Source: Gammaproteobacteria bacterium
GTDB lineage: Bacteria > Pseudomonadota > Gammaproteobacteria > Xanthomonadales > Rhodanobacteraceae
Assembly (NCBI GenBank): GCA_005877675.1
Contig: VBNZ01000089.1
Span: 4,536 to 9,945, forward strand
Length of the DNA stretch: 5,410 nucleotides
Direction: 5' to 3'
Both the position numbers and the translations under genes were made by a program. The notes beneath the pieces are model-generated. The model was not told where the DNA came from, did not search any database, and saw only the letters and a list, made by a program, of their open reading frames with translations. Below are positions 1 to 5,378 of this stretch, piece after piece; within the stretch, counting starts at the first letter, position 1; each line of letters opens with the position of its first letter.

Positions 1-39
1 GATCGAGGAAACGGTCGGCGCGATGGGCGAACTCGTGCG
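1..39 (+). repeat. Inverted 39-bp copy of an internal segment of the aldo/keto reductase gene
   Basis: Bases 1-39 are the exact reverse complement of bases 660-698. Read on the plus strand from base 2 they encode IEETVGAMGELVR, identical to residues 133-145 of the aldo/keto reductase encoded on the minus strand. Identity stops at base 40, and the frame then runs into a TAG at 56-58, so nothing here is a working gene. The copy ends 4 bp beyond the reductase stop codon (complement of 44-46). Its first four bases are GATC, which is also the end of the matching segment inside the gene. It may be the edge of a larger inverted duplication, a cloning or amplification chimera, or an assembly fold-back. 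The match itself is seen directly; its origin is unknown. Confidence 0.9.
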
Positions 40-43
40 TCGG

Positions 44-1093
44 TTACGCGTTGAGTAGTTGCATCATCGCCGGCTGATAACGCTCACCGGTTGCGGCATC
101 GGCCGGGAAGATCGCGTCGATCTCGGCAATCTCGGCTGCGGACAGCACGACATCGAGCGCCCCGATGTTTTCGTCCAGCGTTGCGATGCGCTTGGTTCCG
201 GGAATCGGCACGATGTGCGCGCCGCGTGCGAGCACCCAGGCAAGCGCGAGCTGCGCCGGCGTGACAGTACTTTTGCGCCCATCGCCGGTCGCGGGAGTCA
301 AAGAGCGGCCATCAATGGCCGCACTTTTCAACAGAGCCATTTCCTTGAGCTTCTCGACGAGCTGCAAGTTCTTGGCGAAGTTCTCGCCCTGAAAGCGCGG
401 ATTGTTGCGGCGATAGTCGTCCTCGGCGAAATCGGCCGGACTCTTGAATGCGCCGGTGAGAAAACCGCGCCCGAGCGGGCTGTACGGCACGAAACCTATG
501 TCGAGGCGTGCGCATGCGGCAAGCGTGCCCTGCTGCTCCGGATCGCGCGTCCACAGCGAGTACTCGCTCTGCAGCGCGGCGATCGGATGCGTCCTGTGCG
601 CGCGTTCGATCGTCGCAACCGACGCCTCGGACAAGCCGAGCCAGCGCACTTTGCCTGCGCGCACGAGTTCGCCCATCGCGCCGACCGTTTCCTCGATCGG
701 CACCGACTTGTCGATGCGGTGCTGGTAGTACAAGTCGATCGTCTCGACGCCAAGACGTTTGAGGCTCGCATCGCAACTTGCGCGTACGTACTCGGGGCGT
801 CCGTCGACGCCGCGCCTGGTCGGATCGTTCGGGTCGCGCACGATGCCGAACTTCGTCGCAAGAAACACCTGGTCGCGACGCCCGGCTATCGCCTTGCCGA
901 TCAGTTGCTCGTTGGTATGCGGACCATAGACGTCGGACGTGTCGAGAAAATTCAGACCTGCGTCGAGCGCGTGCCGTATCGTCGCGATCGATTGCGCATC
1001 GTCGCGTGTGCCGTAAAACTCGCTCATGCCCATGCAGCCCAGGCCAAGTGCGGAAACCTTGGGTCCCTTGGACCCGAGTGTACGAAACTTCAT
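44..1093 (-). CDS. Aldo/keto reductase (AKR superfamily, PCNT115/AKR13-like), with an in-frame insertion
   Basis: Predicted cytosolic NADPH-dependent oxidoreductase that reduces aldehydes or ketones to alcohols; the substrate cannot be told from sequence. The start is ATG at 1093 (MKFRTLGSKG), because AAGGAG (complement of 1100-1105) sits 6 nt upstream and the family begins here. An ATG at 1171 would add 26 unrelated residues. The protein has 349 residues against about 330 usual for the family. The TIM-barrel catalytic tetrad is complete: D51 (FLDTSDVYG), Y56, K81 (ATKFG) and H125 (YYQHRID). Cofactor-binding segments are PYSPLGRGFLTG (203-214) and IPGTKR (297-302). The extra length is an 18-residue insertion around residues 257-275, just before the conserved TPAQLALAWVLARG helix. 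It lies away from the tetrad but near the cofactor side, so activity is plausible but unproven. The gene is divergent from a LysR regulator that probably controls it. Confidence 0.93.
   Translation of the reverse strand: MKFRTLGSKGPKVSALGLGCMGMSEFYGTRDDAQSIATIRHALDAGLNFLDTSDVYGPHTNEQLIGKAIAGRRDQVFLATKFGIVRDPNDPTRRGVDGRPEYVRASCDASLKRLGVETIDLYYQHRIDKSVPIEETVGAMGELVRAGKVRWLGLSEASVATIERAHRTHPIAALQSEYSLWTRDPEQQGTLAACARLDIGFVPYSPLGRGFLTGAFKSPADFAEDDYRRNNPRFQGENFAKNLQLVEKLKEMALLKSAAIDGRSLTPATGDGRKSTVTPAQLALAWVLARGAHIVPIPGTKRIATLDENIGALDVVLSAAEIAEIDAIFPADAATGERYQPAMMQLLNA
269..328 (-). repeat. Palindromic REP-like element inserted in frame within the reductase gene
   Basis: Two direct copies of ACTTTT (269-274 and 323-328) are 54 bp apart, exactly 18 codons. 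Beside the second copy is a perfect hairpin: GCGGCCAT (305-312), CA loop, ATGGCCGC (315-322). It extends through one A/A mismatch to AAAG (300-303) and CTTT (324-327). On the coding strand the segment reads SAAIDGRSLTPATGDGRK, a glycine-, serine- and proline-containing stretch absent from typical aldo/keto reductases. Removing one direct repeat plus the interval would give EMALLKSTVTPAQLALAW, close to the family's normal length. It resembles short palindromic interspersed repeats of Xanthomonadales-type genomes that stay open in one frame. That resemblance is from memory. No second copy was found in this window. Confidence 0.65.
660..698 (-). repeat. Internal partner of the 39-bp inverted repeat
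   Basis: This segment lies inside the aldo/keto reductase gene and encodes residues 133-145. It matches bases 1-39 in inverted orientation at 39 of 39 positions. The arms are separated by 620 bp. Because it encodes an ordinary conserved part of the enzyme, this is the parental copy and the one at the window edge is derived. Confidence 0.9.
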
Positions 1094-1190
1094 GTCAGAC
1101 TCCTTGTACAGCGGACAGCGGCAGTCTGCGCCTTGAACCCGTGCGAAAAAATCCCCAATAGATTGATTCATCTTTAAGCGAGGCTAAACA
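1094..1190. promoter_or_regulatory. Divergent control region between the aldo/keto reductase and lysR genes
   Basis: These 97 bp must hold the promoters for both divergent genes and, by the usual LysR arrangement, the regulator's binding site. A visible candidate site is the interrupted palindrome TTTAAGC (1173-1179) / GCTAAA (1183-1188), which contains a T-N11-A spacing as in LysR boxes. It overlaps the weak ribosome binding site of lysR (AGCGAGG, 1177-1183), so binding there would suit autorepression. The reductase ribosome binding site is the complement of 1100-1105. TTGAAC at 1133-1138 could be a -35 box for lysR, but no convincing -10 follows at proper spacing. Promoter assignment is therefore weak; the region's role rests mainly on gene layout. 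Confidence 0.5.
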
Positions 1191-2126
1191 GTGCGCAACG
1201 ACTACGGCAGCGCCTTGCGCGCATTCCACGCGATCGCGCGCCACGGCAGTTTCACGCACGCGGCGCTCGAACTTGAAGTGAGCACGTCGGCCCTGAGCCA
1301 GACGATCAGCCAGCTCGAACGCCGCGTCGGTGTGCGTCTGCTGCAGCGGACCACGCGCAATGTCGGCCTCACCGAGGCGGGCAAAGAATTCCTCGAGCGC
1401 GTGTCGCCCGCGCTCGAGGAAATCGACGATGCGGTCGAAAACCTGCGCCAGCATGGCGAGCGTCCTGGCGGCACGCTGCGTCTGACCGTGCCGCAGAGCA
1501 TCCTGCCGAGCCTGATCGGGCCGATGCTCGCGGATTTTCTGCGCGAGTATCCGCAGATTCGCCTCGATCTGCGCGTCGACAGCGGCCTCAACGATCTGGT
1601 CAGCGACGGACTCGATGCCGGCATCCGCCTCGGCGAAAAAGTGCAGCGCGACATGGTCGCAATTCCGCTCGGCGGTCCGACGCGTTCGGTCGTGGTCGGG
1701 GCGCCCGCATATTTTGCCGCGCATGGAAAACCGAAACACCCGCGCGATCTGCAGGCACATCGCTGCGTGCGTTTCCGCTTTTCGCTTAACGCGTCGGCCT
1801 ACCGCTGGGAATTTGCCGAACGCGGACGCTGGTTTCAGGTCGACGTCGATGGCCCGCTCGTGACCAACGAGCACTCGATTGCGCTGCGTGCCGTGCTCGA
1901 TGGCGTCGGCCTGTGGCACGTGCTCGAACGCTATGCGCGCGAACACATCAAAGCGGGCCGGCTCGAAACCGTACTCGATGCCTGGCTGCCGCCCTATGAC
2001 GGCTTTTATCTCTATTATCCAAGCCGTCGCCAGCTGCCGCCGAAGCTGCGCGTGTTCATCGATTTTCTACGCGTGCGCCTGCGCGCGGATGCGCCAGCGA
2101 AGAGTGAGCGATCCGCGCGGCGCTGA
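1191..2126 (+). CDS. LysR-family transcriptional regulator (CrgA-like substrate-binding domain)
   Basis: DNA-binding transcription factor of 311 residues, the normal LysR size. The winged helix-turn-helix is at residues 6-65: FTHAALELEVSTSALSQTIS (21-40) forms the helix-turn-helix, followed by the family signature QLERRVGVRLLQRTTRNVGLT. After a linker helix, an effector-binding domain of the periplasmic-binding-protein fold starts near residue 93 (GGTLRLTVPQSI) and runs to about 298. The start is GTG at 1191. An in-frame TAA at 1185-1187 excludes any earlier start, and a weak AGCGAGG lies about 7 nt upstream. The gene is divergent from the aldo/keto reductase, the standard arrangement for a LysR protein controlling its neighbour; the ligand is unknown. 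The last residues (APAKSERSARR) are a basic tail of no known role. Regulation of the downstream phosphatase is possible but not shown. Confidence 0.95.
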   Translation: MRNDYGSALRAFHAIARHGSFTHAALELEVSTSALSQTISQLERRVGVRLLQRTTRNVGLTEAGKEFLERVSPALEEIDDAVENLRQHGERPGGTLRLTVPQSILPSLIGPMLADFLREYPQIRLDLRVDSGLNDLVSDGLDAGIRLGEKVQRDMVAIPLGGPTRSVVVGAPAYFAAHGKPKHPRDLQAHRCVRFRFSLNASAYRWEFAERGRWFQVDVDGPLVTNEHSIALRAVLDGVGLWHVLERYAREHIKAGRLETVLDAWLPPYDGFYLYYPSRRQLPPKLRVFIDFLRVRLRADAPAKSERSARR

Positions 2127-2139
2127 GCTTACGCCGCGC
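2115..2139 (+). terminator. GC-rich hairpin spanning the lysR stop codon, possible weak terminator
   Basis: GCGCGGCG (2115-2122) pairs perfectly with CGCCGCGC (2132-2139) across a 9-nt loop that holds the lysR stop codon TGA. No run of T follows, so it lacks a full intrinsic terminator signature. It could attenuate transcription, stabilise the lysR mRNA end, or simply reflect GC-rich sequence. It ends 20 bp before the Shine-Dalgarno of the phosphatase gene. Confidence 0.3.
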
Positions 2140-2159
2140 CTCGCTATTCTGCGACGATC

Positions 2160-2165
2160 GGAGGT
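2160..2165 (+). promoter_or_regulatory. Strong Shine-Dalgarno of the phosphatase gene
   Basis: GGAGGT lies 6 nt before the ATG at 2172 and fixes the start of the PhoD-type gene, so the Tat signal begins at the first codon. It is clearly stronger than the ribosome binding site of the upstream lysR gene, suggesting higher translation if the two share a transcript. Confidence 0.8.
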
Positions 2166-2171
2166 GCTGTC

Positions 2172-4238
2172 ATGTTGCGAACCAACCGTCGCCAATTCCT
2201 CGCTGCCGCCGCCGCGCTCGGCGCGACTGCGGCATGGAGCCGCCTGCTCGCGGCGCCTTCGCGAACGCGCTGGAACGAGCGCCGCGATCTTTACCCTGAA
2301 GGCGTTGCGTCGGGTGATCCGACCTTCGATAGCGTGCTGCTGTGGACACGGCGCACGCCGATCGACGGCGCGACCGGCACGCGCCTTACGCTCGAAGTTG
2401 CAGAAGACCGCGACTTCGTCCGCGTGATCACGACGCGATCGATCAAAGTCGGCAACGATGCCGACTGGACGTGCCGCGTACTGCTAGGCGGTTTGAAGCC
2501 CGCACACGAATACTGGTATCGCTTCACCGATACCGACGGCAACGGCAGTCGCATCGGGCGTACGCTGACCGCACCGCGCGATGACGATGCGCGCGCGGTG
2601 CATTTCGCCTTCGTCTCGTGCCAGAACGCGAACGCCGGCGCGCAACACGCCTATCGCCGCATGATTTACGAGGATACGCACGCCGCGCCCGAAGAACGGC
2701 TCGGCTTCGTGCTGCATCTGGGCGATTTCATCTACGAGCTGGTCTGGTATCCCGAAGATCGCGCGGACATGTACGACCGCAAGATCCGCGAACTGGTGCG
2801 TTATGCGCACGGGGAAAAGCACGCCGACTTCCACATCCCGACCACGCTCGATGACTACCGCGCGGTCTATCGCGCCTATCTGCACGATCCCGATCTGCAG
2901 GATGCGCGCGCCTATTTTCCATTCGTCGCCATGTGGGACAACCACGAGTTTTCATGGCTCGGCTGGCAGAGCCTGCAGAAGTTCGACGGCAAGACGCTGC
3001 CGCGGCAGATGCGCAAAGTCGCGGCGATGCAGGCCTGGTTCGAATACCAGCCGGCACGCGTGAAAAAACCCAGCACGACGCTCGAGCGCTTCGATGCACC
3101 GCATGTCGTCGATGCGCCGATCGAGCATTTCGACGAGGACGGGCTCGGCCAGGAGCCGAACAATCTCGCCGCGCTCGCGAGCCTTACCGGCTACCGCGCG
3201 CTGCGCTACGGGCGCAACGTCGATCTGATCATCACCGACCAGCGCAGCTATGCAACCGAGGACGTGAGTGGTCGCGACGAAGCCAAGGCCCTGGCGTCGC
3301 CGGATTTTCCGCAGTTCTTTCCGCAGGAAGCGCAGGAAATTCTCGACGCCGGACGCAGCTACGGCAGCGGCAACGCGCCCGCGACGATCCGCTTCGGCGA
3401 CACCGAGGTTCCCAATTTCCAGAAAGACAAACCTGCGCAAAGTATACTCGGCGCGACGCAGAAGGCCTGGTTCCTCGATCGGCTCAAGGCCTCGCGCGCG
3501 ACCTGGAAAATCTGGGGCAATACGACCGGCACGCTCGAGATGCGCGCCGATCCGCAGAATCTGCCGGGCGGCATCACCAAACCCTGGCCAGGCGCGGGCT
3601 ACGCCTGCTTCGGCGGCGGTGATCACTCGGGCGCATTCGTCGAACGCGGCGAGATCTACGACTTCGTCGCGCGCGAAGGTATCACCGGCTTCGCCACGGT
3701 TGCCGGCGACCGTCACAGTTTCTGGGCCGGGCTCGCGGCAAAGGCACTGCCGCCACAGAAATTCGCACCGGTCGGCATCGCCTTCATCACCGGATCGATT
3801 TCCGCGCCGGGGATGGTCGAGGCGATGGAGCACAAATTCCCGAAGGAGCATTCGCTACGGCCGCTGTTCCTTGCCGATCGCAACGGCGCAGCACCGGAAC
3901 CTGCGATCAACCTGCTGCTGCGTCACGGCGTGCGTGCCTGTTTGGAATACGCCAAGACGCATGACATCGCCAAGGCGCGCGCCGCGACCAATCCCGACAA
4001 CGCGCCGCACCTCTCCTTTGTCGACATGGGCGGCCACGGCTATGCCCTCGTACGTGCAACGCGCGAGGCATTCGAGACCGAATTCGTCTGTATCCCGCGG
4101 CCGATCGTGCGCAACGAAGCGCCCGATGCCGGCCCGCTCGCCTATCGCGTCGTGCATCGCGCGCCGCTCTGGAAGCGCGGCGAGACGCCGAAGCTTGAGC
4201 AGCGCATAGTCGAGGGCGATCCGAAGTTCTCGATTTGA
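2172..4238 (+). CDS. phoD: Tat-exported alkaline phosphatase D (PhoD-type) metallophosphatase
   Basis: Predicted periplasmic metal-dependent phosphatase/phosphodiesterase that releases phosphate from organic esters. Residues 1-28 form a twin-arginine signal: NRRQFLAAAAALGATAA with R6-R7, then a probable cleavage site after LLA or LAA. The PhoD N-terminal domain follows (YPEGVASGDPTFDSVLLWTR, 41-60, to about 135). The metallophosphoesterase core contains FAFVSCQN (C150), LHLGDFIYE (D185, Y188), MWDNHEF (D256, N257, H258), DLIITDQRSY (351-360), LGATQKAWFLDRL (426-438) and VAGDRHSFW (D513, H515). These match the iron/calcium-binding positions of PhoD. The C-terminal PHLSFVDMGGHGYALV (612-627) is also typical. 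At 688 residues it is longer than many PhoD proteins (roughly 520-580), with extra sequence mainly around 290-420 and 545-605. The usual WDDHE motif reads WDNHE. It follows lysR by 45 bp and may be co-transcribed. PhoD regulation by phosphate starvation is known elsewhere, but no Pho box was recognised here. The symbol denotes the family, not a proven ortholog. Confidence 0.93.
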   Translation: MLRTNRRQFLAAAAALGATAAWSRLLAAPSRTRWNERRDLYPEGVASGDPTFDSVLLWTRRTPIDGATGTRLTLEVAEDRDFVRVITTRSIKVGNDADWTCRVLLGGLKPAHEYWYRFTDTDGNGSRIGRTLTAPRDDDARAVHFAFVSCQNANAGAQHAYRRMIYEDTHAAPEERLGFVLHLGDFIYELVWYPEDRADMYDRKIRELVRYAHGEKHADFHIPTTLDDYRAVYRAYLHDPDLQDARAYFPFVAMWDNHEFSWLGWQSLQKFDGKTLPRQMRKVAAMQAWFEYQPARVKKPSTTLERFDAPHVVDAPIEHFDEDGLGQEPNNLAALASLTGYRALRYGRNVDLIITDQRSYATEDVSGRDEAKALASPDFPQFFPQEAQEILDAGRSYGSGNAPATIRFGDTEVPNFQKDKPAQSILGATQKAWFLDRLKASRATWKIWGNTTGTLEMRADPQNLPGGITKPWPGAGYACFGGGDHSGAFVERGEIYDFVAREGITGFATVAGDRHSFWAGLAAKALPPQKFAPVGIAFITGSISAPGMVEAMEHKFPKEHSLRPLFLADRNGAAPEPAINLLLRHGVRACLEYAKTHDIAKARAATNPDNAPHLSFVDMGGHGYALVRATREAFETEFVCIPRPIVRNEAPDAGPLAYRVVHRAPLWKRGETPKLEQRIVEGDPKFSI

Positions 4239-4239
4239 C

Positions 4240-4263
4240 TGCAGCACATTGAGCGCTGCTGTA
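4240..4263. terminator. Small hairpin between convergent genes, possible bidirectional terminator
   Basis: The 32-bp gap between the converging phosphatase and GST genes holds TGCAGCA (4240-4246) facing TGCTGTA (4257-4263), a 7-bp stem with one G-T pair and a 10-nt loop. Placement is right for a shared terminator, but neither side has a T-run. Support is positional plus a short stem only. Confidence 0.3.
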
Positions 4264-4270
4264 TCAGGGC

Positions 4271-4885
4271 TCAGGCTTGCGCCGGGAACGGCTCGCGCCA
4301 CGCCGGCAGCTCATGGAGCCGTGCGTACCAGCGCGCGATATGGCCGAACTCTTCAAGCGGCAGTTGTGCCGCGTCGTAGCCGAGAAACATCGCCGCATGG
4401 AAGTCGGCGAGACTGAGGCGATTGCCGACGAGGTAGTCGCGCTGCGCGAGATGCGCATCGAGCACACCGGCGAACGGGCGCAGCATCGCACTCGACTGCT
4501 CGATGTTGTGCGCATCCGGTTCGCCCAGACGCAAGCCCGGCTTGATCACACGCTCGAAGAAGATCGTGCCGGCATGGCGCGAGAAATGCGCGGTACTCCA
4601 GTTGAACCAGCGCAGGATATCGATGCGCGCGCGCTCGTCCTGCGGCCACAGGTCCGATCCGGTCTTTGCCGCGAGATGGCATATCACCGCCGGCGCCTCC
4701 CACAGCGTGACGTCGCCGTCGACCAGCGCCGGCACCTTGCCGTTCGGATCGATCGCAAGGTACTCGGGCCGCTTGTTCTCGCCGCGCGTGAGGTCGATAC
4801 GCACCCATTCGACCGGCGCATCGGTGTGCTTGGCTACCGCACATGCGATACGCGGATGCGGTGTCTCGAAGTAATACAGTTTCAT
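4271..4885 (-). CDS. Glutathione S-transferase family protein
   Basis: Cytosolic enzyme of the GST superfamily, predicted to conjugate or otherwise use glutathione on electrophilic substrates; the true substrate is unknown. It has 204 residues, normal for the family. The thioredoxin-like N-terminal domain spans about 1-75: MKLYYFETPHPRIACAVAKH, then DPNGKVPALVDGD with the cis-proline P52. The all-helical C-terminal domain spans about 85-200, with the N-capping box LSLADF (157-162). The usual glutathione-contacting motif ESxAI reads EAPAV here (63-67), so the conserved serine is replaced by A64. The start ATG at 4885 has AGGA about 6 nt upstream. The upstream SRPBCC gene ends 9 bp away, and its TGA adjoins this Shine-Dalgarno (TGAGGAAACAGCATG), which suggests an operon with translational coupling. 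It converges on the phosphatase gene. Confidence 0.93.
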   Translation of the reverse strand: MKLYYFETPHPRIACAVAKHTDAPVEWVRIDLTRGENKRPEYLAIDPNGKVPALVDGDVTLWEAPAVICHLAAKTGSDLWPQDERARIDILRWFNWSTAHFSRHAGTIFFERVIKPGLRLGEPDAHNIEQSSAMLRPFAGVLDAHLAQRDYLVGNRLSLADFHAAMFLGYDAAQLPLEEFGHIARWYARLHELPAWREPFPAQA

Positions 4886-4894
4886 GCTGTTTCC

Positions 4895-5317
4895 TCAGGC
4901 ATCGTTTGGCAGTGTGGCGAGATACGCGGCCAGATCGTCGAAGGACTCGCTCCAGCCCTGGCGATGTCCGTCGCGACTCGCAACTGAGCCGAACCCAGTC
5001 TGGCGGAAAATCATGCGCGTCTTGCCAGGACCTGCGTCCTCGAACTCAACGTGCACGAGCGTATCCGGCCCGCGCCCGCCCCTGCCGTCTTCCCAAGCGT
5101 GAGTGAACACGAGCCTCTCGTTGGCGACGATCTCGCGATAGACGCCGCTTTCCCAATGCTCCACGCCGTCGGCGCCACGCATGCCGACGCGGATTTTTCC
5201 GCCGACGCGCAAATCCGCTTCGATGTGGATGATCTGCATATTGTGCGGCGCCCATTTCGTGCTGTGCGCCTGGTCTGTCCAAGCCGCGTAGACGAGACGT
5301 CGCGGCGCATCGAACAT
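4895..5317 (-). CDS. SRPBCC / AHSA1-like domain protein, 5' end disrupted by a frameshift
   Basis: Member of the START/SRPBCC fold (AHSA1, activator of Hsp90 ATPase 1-like; often labelled polyketide cyclase-like), a helix-grip fold that binds hydrophobic ligands. No specific role can be assigned. The open frame from ATG 5317 gives 140 residues: MFDAPRRLVYAAWTD (1-15), W22, LRVGGKIRVGM (37-47), the central strands, and the family's C-terminal helix GHRQGWSESFDDLAAYL (117-133). This start lacks a ribosome binding site and cuts off the first beta strand. Upstream codons in the same frame encode NEELALEIVR, exactly what precedes MFDAP in the family, but contain no start before a TGA at 5375-5377. 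A good GTG start at 5378 lies in another frame. One surplus base between them explains this; the intact protein would have 160 residues. The product may be missing or altered if the indel is real. The gene is in an operon with the GST. Confidence 0.8.
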   Translation of the reverse strand: MFDAPRRLVYAAWTDQAHSTKWAPHNMQIIHIEADLRVGGKIRVGMRGADGVEHWESGVYREIVANERLVFTHAWEDGRGGRGPDTLVHVEFEDAGPGKTRMIFRQTGFGSVASRDGHRQGWSESFDDLAAYLATLPNDA

Positions 5318-5327
5318 GCGTACGATT

Positions 5328-5378
5328 TCAAGCGCGAGTTCTTCGTTGGCGGCGCTTGCCGGTTGCGGTCTTGGTCAC
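5328..5378 (-). pseudogene. Out-of-frame 5' leader of the SRPBCC gene (original GTG start)
   Basis: GTG at 5378 (complement of 5376-5378) is followed by codons for VTKTATGK, a typical opening for AHSA1-like proteins, then RRQRRTRA and a TGA at 5328-5330. AAGGAG (complement of 5388-5393) sits 9 nt upstream, which is good spacing. Dropping one A from the run in GGCAAGC (about 5360-5364) joins this frame to NEELALEIVRMFDAP without a break. So this is most likely the true first exon-like piece of the gene, separated by a 1-nt insertion. The ATG two bases upstream (5378-5380) is followed at once by TGA and cannot start the gene. Confidence 0.7.

Noticed and set aside
2..58. Plus-strand coding fragment IEETVGAMGELVR as the end of a second, convergent reductase gene
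   Set aside because: Homology stops after 13 residues and a stop follows at 56-58. Exact nucleotide identity to 660-698 points to a copied fragment, so it is listed as a repeat rather than a gene.
1094..1171. Longer N-terminus for the aldo/keto reductase from ATG 1171
   Set aside because: The 26 added residues do not fit the family, the extension would consume most of the control region, and the ATG at 1093 has an AAGGAG at ideal spacing.
59..1177. Open plus-strand frame of 372 codons running opposite the aldo/keto reductase
   Set aside because: It is the antisense of a well-recognised gene, its protein is rich in R, H, C and A with no domain, and it has no ribosome binding site. Long antisense frames are expected at this GC content.
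1095..1946. Open minus-strand frame of 283 codons opposite the LysR gene
   Set aside because: It is a shadow of the lysR coding strand with no recognisable domain, and it would cover the divergent control region.
3438..3447. Short palindrome AGTATACT inside the phosphatase gene
   Set aside because: It lies in a normal coding segment (AQSILGATQ), is only 8 bp, and has no context suggesting a site.
2952..3851. Open minus-strand frame of 299 codons opposite the phosphatase gene
   Set aside because: The sense strand encodes conserved PhoD motifs throughout. The antisense product is low-complexity (R, A, E-rich) and unrelated to any family I recognise.
4277..4987. Open plus-strand frame of 236 codons opposite the GST gene
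   Set aside because: It is antisense to a clear GST, has no recognisable domain and no Shine-Dalgarno, and crosses the GST-SRPBCC junction without any supporting feature.
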